This document shows positions 1-7,896 of a stretch of 35,076 bases of DNA, piece by piece. Numbering within the stretch: the first letter of the stretch is position 1; each line of letters opens with the position of its first letter. The stretch is from a virus. Location of the stretch: the IMG/VR virus record IMGVR_UViG_3300009151_000020, positions 1 to 35,076 of that record, one strand, 5' to 3'. Under the pieces are notes generated by a model. The model ran no database searches, was not told the origin of the DNA, and saw only the letters and a program-made list of their open reading frames with translations. Position numbers and translations under genes: made by a program.

Positions 1-123
1 GATCTCAGCTATGTCACGGATAAAGTCATCTCGTCGCACGTACTTGTTATGGAGGTCTTTAGCCTCCTCGTCCAACCGGTCCAGCGTAGTCATGATGCGG
101 TTCAGTACCCAGCCGCCAAAGCA
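1..123. repeat. Terminal direct repeat, left copy (contig closure)
   Basis: Bases 1-123 are identical to 34954-35076 as far as I can read. The gene running through the repeat (168 leftwards to 1, then 34953 to 34900) stays in frame when the ends are joined. This is best explained as assembly overlap of a circular or circularly permuted genome, not as a biological terminal repeat. Confidence 0.95.
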
Positions 124-168
124 TCCTGCGATTGTGATGCCAATGTTAACAATCGATTGCATGTCCAT
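1..168 (-). CDS. Small membrane protein of the lysis region, N-terminal part (gene split by contig ends)
   Basis: Read across the circular join, this gene runs from the ATG at 168 down to 1 and continues from 34953 to its stop at 34900, giving 73 residues. Residues 5-25 form one membrane span with a glycine-rich centre. A charged helix follows (RLDEEAKDLHNKYVRRDDF), then a lysine-rich end (KLDAKADK). A second ATG two codons in (162) is an alternative start. It lies between the last ejection protein and a secreted protein with the lysis genes next, so it may be a holin-class or inner-membrane spanin-like factor. The architecture fits but no catalytic motif is present, so the role is inferred. 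Confidence 0.85.
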   Translation of the reverse strand, partial: MDMQSIVNIGITIAGCFGGWVLNRIMTTLDRLDEEAKDLHNKYVRRDDFIRDIAEI

Positions 169-206
169 GAGCAGCCTATGGTTAAAATTATTAACTACAA
201 AAACAT

Positions 207-2279
207 TTATTCAACACCAGGAAGCATTTGATATGCTGCTGAACCCATAGCAGAACCTACTGGTGTAACAGCAAACAAACCAGCACGTTGAGCTGCTTGC
301 TGGCGTTGTTTTGCTACTTGTTCTCCTGCTCTAGTCATTGACCGTAAATTGTTTTGTCCTTCGAGATTACCAGACAATAGAATGCGACCTAATTCGTTTC
401 TTGTTGTTTCTGGCATTTTAGTTCTGTTCAACAAATTTACTATGCTTTGTCCCATTCCCATCGGACTAGAACCGGCAACACCCGCAGCAATTCCGGCAAC
501 ATCTTTTAACGCACCCAAACCAAGATCGTCAGCGGCGGCAAGTCGGCTTGCGGTTTGTGAGCCTTTATCTGTAGAATTTAACAATCTAAACCGTTCTTCA
601 ATTGCCATTTTTCTAGCAAATTGTTGATAGGATTGTTCATTGCCAAAAATTGCTTGTAACTTTTCTTTAACAACCGGATTTTTATAAGCGTTAATTATTT
701 CCGTTCTTCCGCCAAGCGAAGTTCCTAACTTTTGCCTTAATGATTCAAATGCACCAACTCTAAACGCATCCATTTCGGATTGACTAAAGTTTTTAATTTG
801 ATCGCTAATTCTTGCTTCTGTTTGTGCTAATGATTTTGAACCAATATTTGCAGCATCTTTTAATTCTGCTGGTCCTGCAAACGCATCGCGTGCCAGTTTA
901 TATATTGAGTTTCCAGCTTGATCTTTAGGCGATAATCTATCTAACTTATCAATTAAAGAAACACGAATAGAATCAAGGTCTCGGCTTTCAGTAGTTGGTT
1001 TTCTGCTTTCGCCTAACTTTGCACTTTCGGACATATCCCAAAGCGTTTTTTTAATTTTGTCCAAAGCTGCCAAAGGAACATCGTCGCCTTCTTTTATTAA
1101 CGATAAATCAATGTTTAACTCGCCTCTACGTCTTGATGATACTTCAGCAGCTTTATGTGCTGCTGGCTCTCTTGCTAACAATTTTACAAGTTCTTCATCT
1201 GCCCGGACAGATACATTTTTTAGTTGATCGTAAAGCGGCGCAGCATCAGCAACTTGTTTTGCTGTGAGTGCATCTAACGTTGGCGCAAGCCTTTGCCCTT
1301 GTACTCCCATTGCTTCTTCGGCACGAGCAATCATGCGCGGAGCAGCACCAACATGTTCGCGTTGCCGAATAAACCGCGATACAGCTTCCTTTGTGCTTCC
1401 TGGCAATGTTGCAATCGTATCTAACAATCCTCTTGTGCTAGCGCCTCCAACGTCTGCTAACACGGCAGAATCGCCCAGGTTTAATAATGTATTACGTGCC
1501 CCTATTACAGGATTTCCTTTTATTTGTTGAGCTTCTGCATCCCTAGCCAAAGCCTTCGCTGCTTCAAGTTGTGCTGCGGTTGTTGCACTTGCTGGGTTAA
1601 ATCGTTGCATCATGTTACTGCCCAATGCACCAACACCACGCGCTACAGGGACCGAAGCACCACCGAGCACAGAACTTAAAGCACCACCCATTAACGCATC
1701 AACTCCAACACCGCCTAAAGTGTCGGCAGTAGATGAACCAGCACCACCGGCAGCCCCGTAAAGTGCACCAGTCCCGGCTGCGGTTAAACCTTGACCCAGC
1801 ATATTTAATTCTGGCGCTTTTGACATAGCATTTGCCACTTTTGGCGCTGCGCCAATTACTCTCAAAACGCTTAACGGCGCTGATGCCATTGTCTGCGTTA
1901 TTCCAGATATATAAGGATTTTCCTTTTGTTCATATTCAGCAGCACCGCGCAAATAATCTCTATTTGCTGCGTAATTTTCCCCAAAATTTCCACCTTTTAC
2001 TAAGGTGTCATAGGCACCACCAATAGCACCACCAAGTTCATCAGCAAAACCAAGTGTCGGTCCTTGCATTACAGAAATTAATCCTCTAGCTGCTCCAGGA
2101 GCATTTGCGCCAGCTTCTTTATTTTTGTTTACAGACAAACTTTCAATAATGCTTTTGTTTGTATGCCCGCCTTTTACAGCAGCGTTGTAATCTATGTTAT
2201 TAAAAGCGGAAATATCTTTAGCAATATCGGCGTCAGAATAACCAGCTTTTCTTGCGCCTTCAATATCGTAACTTGCCAT
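207..2279 (-). CDS. Putative DNA ejection/internal virion protein (690 aa)
   Basis: This large protein is encoded last in a run of three virion genes at the end of the late block. The N-terminus carries two loosely repeated units, YDIEGARKAGYSDADIAKDIS near residue 4 and a weaker copy near residue 30, of a kind seen at the start of phage virion-associated proteins. Long Ala/Gly-rich stretches (residues about 130-225 and near the C-terminus) alternate with charged helices, as in proteins injected with phage DNA such as P22 gp16/gp20. Its start overlaps the upstream stop by one base, so the two are probably translationally coupled. Codon use is visibly more AT-rich than in the head genes. Function is inferred from position, size and composition. 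Confidence 0.75.
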   Translation of the reverse strand: MASYDIEGARKAGYSDADIAKDISAFNNIDYNAAVKGGHTNKSIIESLSVNKNKEAGANAPGAARGLISVMQGPTLGFADELGGAIGGAYDTLVKGGNFGENYAANRDYLRGAAEYEQKENPYISGITQTMASAPLSVLRVIGAAPKVANAMSKAPELNMLGQGLTAAGTGALYGAAGGAGSSTADTLGGVGVDALMGGALSSVLGGASVPVARGVGALGSNMMQRFNPASATTAAQLEAAKALARDAEAQQIKGNPVIGARNTLLNLGDSAVLADVGGASTRGLLDTIATLPGSTKEAVSRFIRQREHVGAAPRMIARAEEAMGVQGQRLAPTLDALTAKQVADAAPLYDQLKNVSVRADEELVKLLAREPAAHKAAEVSSRRRGELNIDLSLIKEGDDVPLAALDKIKKTLWDMSESAKLGESRKPTTESRDLDSIRVSLIDKLDRLSPKDQAGNSIYKLARDAFAGPAELKDAANIGSKSLAQTEARISDQIKNFSQSEMDAFRVGAFESLRQKLGTSLGGRTEIINAYKNPVVKEKLQAIFGNEQSYQQFARKMAIEERFRLLNSTDKGSQTASRLAAADDLGLGALKDVAGIAAGVAGSSPMGMGQSIVNLLNRTKMPETTRNELGRILLSGNLEGQNNLRSMTRAGEQVAKQRQQAAQRAGLFAVTPVGSAMGSAAYQMLPGVE

Positions 2280-3826
2280 TACGGTCTCCTAAAAGACTCA
2301 ATAGGCGGCGCTCCTGAAGGAGTAGCGTTTGTTGTTCTTGTGCTTGAAGATTCCAAATTATACAAAGGCTGTTGATGAACAGAAGATAGCGTTTTATTCA
2401 TTTGATTAACGATACCTGATGCTCTATTTAAATTTCTTCTAATAGTTTCAATTGAAACCAATCCTTTATTAAATGCTACCGGATTAGGTATCACTTCTTC
2501 TAATATTTTTAAATCGCCGCCATTTAAAACACCTAAATTAAACATTTCTTTTGCTATCAAAGAAGCCGATTTTGATAGCTGGGTAATTTCTGCACGACGA
2601 GAAGGATTAACCATGTCCGATGGTGTAAAGTCTGCTATTCCTTCTTTAAGGTTATTAATTGCATTGTTTGTATTAATAACGCCTTTTAGTTCTTTTGTAT
2701 ATGATTCTGGCAATGGTTTAGATATTTGAACTTGAGTCCCTGCAAGTGAAGAACCAGGGCTAACAGGTGCGCCACCAGGCATTACTGATGGTGCACGTTG
2801 CCCAGGTATACCTGCACCTTGTTGTGCTCCAGCAGAAACAAACCCAGTGTTACCATAATTTACTGGGAATGTTTGTAACGTTTTTGGGTTAACTGCTATT
2901 AATCCCGTAGAACTTTGTTGGATTGACAATCCTGGATTTGCTTTTTCCCACGCAAATTTATCTTTGTCAAACTTAAATCTGTCTTGTGCCAACTTAGCTG
3001 TAACTCCTGGAGCATTAACAGCATCTTGAAGCGTTGCAATAACAGCAGGTGGAGCATTGTTTGCTATTGCGTTATCTAAATCAACTTGAGCTTTAGCCGG
3101 ATTGGTTTGCGGTATTGTAGGTGCGCCAGCTATTGGAGTGCCAACAGACGTTCTGGCAGCAGGGTTCATGTTAACAATCTTGTCGCCGACAACTTGCGGT
3201 TTTTCCATAGTTGCTTGAATAATTTGCAAACCAGAAGGTGACGAATGAGCTATTTTCCAAGCATTGGGGTTTGCTGCGTATTCTTTTAACGATTTTGCCA
3301 ACGCATCTTCTTCTGATTGCATTTTTACTGCATATTTTCCAGCTATTGGGTCTGCGTAAAGATTTCTTACATACAAAGGTATATCTTCTAACCCTTGAAT
3401 GTTATTTACTTCTTCTTTATGTCTCAATAATGATTTATCAAGTAAATTGCTTTCGTCTAACAATTGTTTGTTTGGCAAACCAGAAAGATTTAATTTTTTT
3501 GTACTTAACTCTAAGCGGTCTAATTCTTCTTTTCTACGCATTTCGTCTAATTTTGGGATTGACGAACCAGCACCGCCAGCCGCCAAAGCAGACCGCACTT
3601 TACCGTAATCAATAGTACCGTCTGGACCAATGGCATCTTTATAAGCGTTACTCATCGCGTTTTGTACTTTTTCTTCGCGTTGCGCTTTGCCGAGTGTGTA
3701 CTGCGCCAGCGCGTTCTGGTTTTCTTGCGCCCGAGCCGCAGCAGCTTGATCCATGCCGGTCACAAACGCATTGCCGATGCTCTGCGATCCGGGTGGGTTC
3801 AGTAGTCCAAAGTTTAGTTCAGCCAT
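2279..3826 (-). CDS. Putative DNA ejection protein (515 aa)
   Basis: The N-terminus is a glutamine- and alanine-rich helix (residues about 20-60, ARAQENQNALAQYTLGKAQ). The middle is low complexity, rich in Pro, Gly, Asn and Ala (about residues 225-375). A helical C-terminal domain contains KEMFNLGVLNGGDLKILEEV, a pattern I associate with podovirus internal proteins. The gene lies 6 bp downstream of the gp7-like gene and touches the next ejection gene. No enzymatic motif is visible. The order of one small and two large proteins matches the P22 gp7-gp20-gp16 set, so this is probably delivered into the host envelope during DNA entry. Exact equivalence is not established. Confidence 0.75.
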   Translation of the reverse strand: MAELNFGLLNPPGSQSIGNAFVTGMDQAAAARAQENQNALAQYTLGKAQREEKVQNAMSNAYKDAIGPDGTIDYGKVRSALAAGGAGSSIPKLDEMRRKEELDRLELSTKKLNLSGLPNKQLLDESNLLDKSLLRHKEEVNNIQGLEDIPLYVRNLYADPIAGKYAVKMQSEEDALAKSLKEYAANPNAWKIAHSSPSGLQIIQATMEKPQVVGDKIVNMNPAARTSVGTPIAGAPTIPQTNPAKAQVDLDNAIANNAPPAVIATLQDAVNAPGVTAKLAQDRFKFDKDKFAWEKANPGLSIQQSSTGLIAVNPKTLQTFPVNYGNTGFVSAGAQQGAGIPGQRAPSVMPGGAPVSPGSSLAGTQVQISKPLPESYTKELKGVINTNNAINNLKEGIADFTPSDMVNPSRRAEITQLSKSASLIAKEMFNLGVLNGGDLKILEEVIPNPVAFNKGLVSIETIRRNLNRASGIVNQMNKTLSSVHQQPLYNLESSSTRTTNATPSGAPPIESFRRP

Positions 3827-3832
3827 GATCTA

Positions 3833-4612
3833 TTACCCGTAAAAACCAGGGGTTGTTATGTCGTAGGACGGCACACTACCACCACCGCCAAACCCGTACA
3901 CGTTGCCAAAGTCGCCGGTCATGTTTGCTTTGGCGGCGTTAAAGTATGGGTTTGATCCTCCGCCTTGATTCCCGTACATCCTGCCCAGCACGTTCGCTGC
4001 ACCGCCGTAGGCTGAGTTCTGTTGCCCCGCTGATGCCATCGCAGCGTTGCCTACGTTACCGGCGTTGCTCATCATAGCGTTGCCGACGTTGCTCGCCATG
4101 TTCGCGCCGTATGCGCCCAAACCGTTGGCAGTTGATTGACCTACACCGGCAAGGCTTTGCTGCGCACCAAGCATCATATTTCTATTAGCCATTTCGTTGT
4201 TAAAATAAGTTTGCCCTTGCTCTCCAACAGCTTGCGCGGCTGTGCGGGCTTGCTCGTCCAGCGCCCCACCGCTTAGGTATCTACCTCTGGCTGCTTGGTT
4301 ACGGCCTAGCAAGTCCATCGTTCGTTTTAACGAGTTCTGATAAAACGGCGAATCTTGAAAATTAGCCATACTGATTGGCTGATCAAACCGCCCACCGGGT
4401 TTTAAATCCGTTGAGAGCCGGTTGAACGCGGCGGTGCCACCGGTTAGGAAGGGCTGCTGGTTTGCCTGGTTAATGTCGAACTGGCGGCGCTGCTCGCCTA
4501 TGCTTGCGTTGCTGGCTGCGGTAGACGCGTTTGCTGCGGTGTCAGCAGCGTCAGACGATGCGTTAGCAGATATTAACGCGCCACCAATTGTGGCAACGGC
4601 GGCGAATGGCAT
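3833..4612 (-). CDS. P22 gp7-like DNA transfer protein (259 aa)
   Basis: The first 35 residues are rich in Ala and Ser (LISANASSDAADTAANASTA). A conserved-looking block follows around residues 40-125 (RRQFDINQANQQPFLTGG, DSPFYQNSLKRTMDLLGRNQAARGRYLSGGALDEQ). The tail is rich in Gly, Ala, Asn and Met. This pattern is common in phage DNA transfer proteins that are packaged in the head and ejected. Length is close to P22 gp7 (about 230 residues). The gene is separated by 2 bp from the oxygenase gene upstream and by 6 bp from the next ejection gene. Role in DNA entry is inferred from family resemblance and gene order. Confidence 0.8.
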   Translation of the reverse strand: MPFAAVATIGGALISANASSDAADTAANASTAASNASIGEQRRQFDINQANQQPFLTGGTAAFNRLSTDLKPGGRFDQPISMANFQDSPFYQNSLKRTMDLLGRNQAARGRYLSGGALDEQARTAAQAVGEQGQTYFNNEMANRNMMLGAQQSLAGVGQSTANGLGAYGANMASNVGNAMMSNAGNVGNAAMASAGQQNSAYGGAANVLGRMYGNQGGGSNPYFNAAKANMTGDFGNVYGFGGGGSVPSYDITTPGFYG

Positions 4613-4614
4613 AG

Positions 4615-5148
4615 TTATGTCTCCTTACGAATGCAAGCGATCAACGTGATACGTTCGTACTTCGTATCATTGGTGACCCAGTGTAAATTCTGGTTGTTAA
4701 ACGTAAACACATCGCCCGGCTTTGTTTCTAAACTTTCGCCTTCAAACTGGAACAACTGCCCAGGCGCACTTGTAATCTGCACAGCAAACTTCTCGTACCG
4801 TAACGCGTGCCAGCCATTATCCCTATGCGGCTTACAAGTAGCTCCAGGCGGTATACGTGTAATCAACACACCGCCAAGCTCTACACCCTGCACGTACCGC
4901 ATCAGGTCAAAGCACAAAGGCTTAACACCCAATACGTCAGCCAAAGGATACCAATGAGCGTCATGCGGGAGGTTGTCTTTGGTCCGTTCCGGGTCGCCGT
5001 ACCTTGCCCATATATCGTTTAGCCCGTGATGCGGGCTATCAGCATCAACAGTACGGTTTGTATGTTCATCCCATAGGTGCGGGTTCTGCTGAAGATTCCA
5101 GTAGATGCCCGAGACATTTAGCCCTTGACTGAGGCGTTCTATTTTCAT
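4615..5148 (-). CDS. Fe(II)/2-oxoglutarate-dependent oxygenase-like protein (177 aa)
   Basis: The protein carries the facial triad of the Fe(II)/2-oxoglutarate oxygenases: HxD at His108/Asp110 (in CKPHRDNGWH) and a distal His156 (QNLHWVTND). Arg166 (YERITL), ten residues later, is where the co-substrate carboxylate is normally bound. The C-terminal half reads like an aspartyl/asparaginyl beta-hydroxylase or phytanoyl-type double-stranded beta-helix (GQLFQFEG, KPGDVFTFNN). Its start overlaps the cupin stop by four bases (ATGA). Substrate is unknown; in a tail/ejection operon it could hydroxylate a virion or host protein. The fold assignment is firm from the motif set, the role is not. Confidence 0.82.
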   Translation of the reverse strand: MKIERLSQGLNVSGIYWNLQQNPHLWDEHTNRTVDADSPHHGLNDIWARYGDPERTKDNLPHDAHWYPLADVLGVKPLCFDLMRYVQGVELGGVLITRIPPGATCKPHRDNGWHALRYEKFAVQITSAPGQLFQFEGESLETKPGDVFTFNNQNLHWVTNDTKYERITLIACIRKET

Positions 5149-5447
5149 GCTGCCATCAACTTTAACGATTCTTCGGCTTGCTGTCTCGGCGCTAAATCGT
5201 CAGCCCACAAGCACAGCCAAACAATATCCGTTACCGCGACAACAGTGTGGTGTGTATGCGCCGGCACCGACAGCATCTTGTAGCCAGTCACTCGTTCTGT
5301 TTTTCCGTCCACCGTAACGTCAGCAGTGCCGGACACCAGCACTGACAAATGATCATGAACGTGAGTGTGCGACTTGAGTTTATATCCCGCCGGAGCCGTA
5401 GTCTCTACGACAAACACGCCACCGTCATCATGGAACTGGATGCCCAC
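5145..5447 (-). CDS. Small cupin-fold protein (100 aa)
   Basis: A single cupin domain fills the protein. Motif 1 is a histidine cluster, His27, His29, His31 and His33 (KSHTHVHDHLSVLVSG). Motif 2 is GYKMLSVPAHTHH around residues 56-67. These are the usual metal ligands, so the protein probably binds Fe, Mn or Zn. The gene touches the upstream structural gene by one base and overlaps the oxygenase gene downstream by four, so the two metalloprotein genes are likely co-translated. Substrate and biological role are unknown. A sugar- or amino-acid-related function cannot be told from sequence. Confidence 0.78.
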   Translation of the reverse strand: MGIQFHDDGGVFVVETTAPAGYKLKSHTHVHDHLSVLVSGTADVTVDGKTERVTGYKMLSVPAHTHHTVVAVTDIVWLCLWADDLAPRQQAEESLKLMAA

Positions 5448-5782
5448 TAGCTAACCTCCCGCCCGCTTGCCCGGATGTTGATCGACGTTGCTGTGCCGGC
5501 TAGGGTGGAGATAAACCCACTCGCCGCAAGCACCTGGCCGACAATCTCAGGGAAAGTATATACCTCAGAGGCTTGCAGCGTCTTGGTTTTCGTGATCAAG
5601 TTCTGATTGCCGGCGGTGTCGCCACCGGTGACCAGGTTGATGCTCAAGGTCGCAGCCACCGCGCTGTAGTTGGTAGCGGTGAACTTGTCGATGATTGTCG
5701 TCACAGCCGTAGCGGTGTACTGCGTGGTCTGGCTGTTCTCCGCAGTCTTGGCGGGGATGAGAACTTTTACATAGACTGCCAT
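5447..5782 (-). CDS. Putative small virion or fibre-associated protein (111 aa)
   Basis: The sequence is rich in Thr, Ala and Val with short alternating stretches that suggest an all-beta fold (ITDK-like loops, SAVAATLSINLVTGG, LQASEVYTFPEIVGQVL). There are no cysteines and no membrane span. It lies after the tailspike-like genes and overlaps the cupin gene by one base. Similar small beta proteins occur in phage structural operons, where they act as decoration or fibre-attachment proteins. I do not recognise a named family. The virion role is inferred from composition and position. Confidence 0.7.
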   Translation of the reverse strand: MAVYVKVLIPAKTAENSQTTQYTATAVTTIIDKFTATNYSAVAATLSINLVTGGDTAGNQNLITKTKTLQASEVYTFPEIVGQVLAASGFISTLAGTATSINIRASGREVS

Positions 5783-5783
5783 G

Positions 5784-5834
5784 TTATTTCTCCAAAGCTA
5801 TCCGGTCAACGACTTGGGTTTTTTCTAAAGCCAT
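5784..5834 (-). CDS. Sixteen-residue ORF resembling the start of a conserved phage protein
   Basis: The reading frame gives MALEKTQVVDRIALEK and then stops one base before the next gene's ATG. A GGGG run lies about 8 bases upstream of its ATG. The first twelve residues match from memory the N-terminus of a common phage protein of about 70 residues that begins MALEKTQVVDRIE. The rest of that protein is missing. It is either a truncated remnant or a short leader peptide coupled to the gene at 5782. A longer reading of the same frame, up to 6002, overlaps the tailspike gene and looks spurious. Confidence 0.45.
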   Translation of the reverse strand: MALEKTQVVDRIALEK

Positions 5835-5884
5835 TTTGATACCCCAATCAAAACCAAGAAGCCAGTGTTCCGCACTGGTACGGT

Positions 5885-7285
5885 TTACGCAATCAATCCA
5901 AAAGATTTCCAAGTACCTGGAGTGCCAGCAACTGTGCAGACAAACCCAACGTAACCAGCAGAAGCAGGGGCGCTGTTGTACACAATATCGCCTACGCGCC
6001 ATGTGCCAGTTGTCGGTGCAACTGCTTGTTTGCGAGGTAGATAGACGCCACTTTCTGCATTGTTTTCAAGCACCAGTAAACCACCTGTATAGTCGGCGGC
6101 AATATCTACATAAAGTGCTTTAGCAAAAAAGTTGTAGCCAACATAAACAGGCGCTACAAGTACAGTTGTAATGGAAATACTGTTGGTTGGCAATGTAGAA
6201 ATACACCTATTATTTTCAACAAAACATTGACCAGGGCTGTTTAATTGAATGTCGTTGGTGGTCATTCCAACAAAATGATTTCCTGTAAGCCTGTGATGGT
6301 ATTGGTTTGTATTTGCTGGCCCGTTAATACGAATACCAGCTAAAACTGTTCCTGTAGCTATACAGACATTGCCCTCAATATTTATTTGCGATTGAATGGT
6401 TGACCCAAGACCCACGCCATAGATACACGCATCACCCGCACCGCTACCATCAACTTGAATGTAATTATCTTTGATGTTGAATATGTTGTTTACTGTGGAA
6501 TATCTAATGCCATTGACACTTGCTTCCAAGTCATTGTCAAGGATATTTACAAAAATTGCGCTGCCAATAACAATGTCAGTGTTAAAACCATAGATAACAT
6601 TTCCAACTACGTGTATGCCTTCGCAACCAGTACCGTCCATAAACACGCCAAACTCATCAGCCGTACCGCTAAACGAATCGCCACTTTCAAAAACTATTGT
6701 GTTGTTGCAAACATTGTGATTTAACGCATAAGTTCCAAAATCAAACGCTTGGTTTACTTTAGATATTTGCAAATCTCTGTAAGAACATTGCCAAGTGTTG
6801 TTAATAGTAAAGGCTTTGTTAAAGTCCCTTATGCGTAATCTACTGAAATTTAAACCATCTCTTGAGTCAACACTGACAACCCCGCCTGGGGGCAATATAG
6901 ACTGGACTGCTGTCCAGTTAGCCGTTGATCCGATTGCGCCTTGCAACCCAAAATCTTGGTAAAACATACACCCGTTGTCGTATGACGCAGAGTTAAAGGT
7001 CAGGCCATTGCAAGATTTTGGAAAGATAGTGGATACAGAACCGCCTCCACCAAACATGGATACTCCAAATGGAATTGTTAACGAAGAATCAATTCGATAT
7101 TTTCCAGCAGGAATATATACCGCACCACCACCCGCTGTGTTAACCGCAGTAATAGCAGCTTGAATAGCGGTTGCGTTATTTGTCCCAGCACCTGTGGAAG
7201 TGTTGTAATCCGCTACTGCGCCATAGTCCAAAATATTGGCAACAGCGCCAGTAATCATTGAATAGGAGACTTTTGTCAAGCTCAT
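5885..7285 (-). CDS. Tailspike-like protein with right-handed beta-helix (466 aa)
   Basis: Residues about 15-110 read as a pectate-lyase-superfamily entry (ILDYGAVADYNTS, ATAIQAAITAVNTAGGGAVYIPAGKYRIDSSL). Asn/Ile/Val-rich rungs with NxI/DNxI patterns follow, typical of a parallel beta-helix, up to about residue 390 (IEGNVCIATG, RLTGNHFVGM, VENNRCIS). The last 60 residues form a small beta cap. Such proteins bind or cut host surface polysaccharide. There is no head-binding domain here; the candidate for that is the separate gene at 7897-8394. Catalytic residues cannot be assigned by eye. Codon use is more AT-rich than in the head genes, as expected for a host-range module. Confidence 0.82.
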   Translation of the reverse strand: MSLTKVSYSMITGAVANILDYGAVADYNTSTGAGTNNATAIQAAITAVNTAGGGAVYIPAGKYRIDSSLTIPFGVSMFGGGGSVSTIFPKSCNGLTFNSASYDNGCMFYQDFGLQGAIGSTANWTAVQSILPPGGVVSVDSRDGLNFSRLRIRDFNKAFTINNTWQCSYRDLQISKVNQAFDFGTYALNHNVCNNTIVFESGDSFSGTADEFGVFMDGTGCEGIHVVGNVIYGFNTDIVIGSAIFVNILDNDLEASVNGIRYSTVNNIFNIKDNYIQVDGSGAGDACIYGVGLGSTIQSQINIEGNVCIATGTVLAGIRINGPANTNQYHHRLTGNHFVGMTTNDIQLNSPGQCFVENNRCISTLPTNSISITTVLVAPVYVGYNFFAKALYVDIAADYTGGLLVLENNAESGVYLPRKQAVAPTTGTWRVGDIVYNSAPASAGYVGFVCTVAGTPGTWKSFGLIA

Positions 7286-7294
7286 ATTAGTTCC

Positions 7295-7894
7295 TTAGAC
7301 TATGTACGTAATACAAACCTGAAAACGCTTTGCAGACACGTTGACGTTTGTTAAAAAACCAGTAGCACCTACAAATCTAAACCCCGTACCGCTACCTTGT
7401 GGATTTGCTGTAATCCAAGCGCCGTAATCGGTATATCCAATTGATGCTACTCCGCTTGGTGCAGAAGCTGTTGTAAATGGCAAACCACTAACCAAAGTTG
7501 TGTTTCCGTTTGCAGTTATTGGGTACGTCACATCGCAAATTGCCGTAACAAGCCTGCCAATTTTTGTGTAAGTGCTTGTTCCCGTAATGGTAAAAACCAG
7601 CCCAGCACCAGACCCATCTGAAGGAGTCCAAGTACCTTCCTCGTACCAGTTCAATAACTGGCTCGTCATGCCCGCTGCGGGGGTGTTGGCGGTGAAGTTG
7701 ATGCCCTTGGCTGCTGTGCTTGGAACTAGGTTGCCCGTGGACATAACGTAGTCTGCTGCACTTACCGAGCGCCCCGCTGTCAAGTTAGCAACCGTAACTT
7801 TTACCGTTGCACTTGACTGAACAACCGGCAATGTCTCCGTACCCGCCAAAGGCGTGGACGCAGAACTTAACGCCGATATTTTGCTGTTAGCCAT
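7295..7894 (-). CDS. Tail fibre/tailspike-associated protein (199 aa)
   Basis: The N-terminus (KISALSSASTPLAGTETLPVVQ and TVKVTVANLTAGRSVSAADYV) is a sequence type often seen at the start of phage receptor-binding and fibre proteins. Residues about 80-199 include NWYEEGTWTPSDGSGAGLVF, a beta-rich motif also found in tail fibre tips, and alternate Thr/Gly/Val throughout. The gene sits between the head-binding-like and beta-helix genes with gaps of 2 and 9 bp, so the three are probably made together. The family resemblance is from memory. Whether it trimerises with its neighbours is unknown. Confidence 0.72.
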   Translation of the reverse strand: MANSKISALSSASTPLAGTETLPVVQSSATVKVTVANLTAGRSVSAADYVMSTGNLVPSTAAKGINFTANTPAAGMTSQLLNWYEEGTWTPSDGSGAGLVFTITGTSTYTKIGRLVTAICDVTYPITANGNTTLVSGLPFTTASAPSGVASIGYTDYGAWITANPQGSGTGFRFVGATGFLTNVNVSAKRFQVCITYIV

Positions 7895-7896
7895 GC

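Noticed and set aside
1-123. Terminal repeat as a true T7-like direct terminal repeat
   Set aside because: The repeat lies inside a coding gene, is only 123 bp, and the terminase and portal are P22-type, which package by headful. Assembly overlap is simpler.
5784-6002. Longer 72-codon version of the mini-ORF
   Set aside because: Its first 56 residues are antisense-free but overlap the tailspike gene in another frame with Cys/Trp-rich, non-protein-like sequence. Only the last 16 codons have a plausible start and ribosome site.
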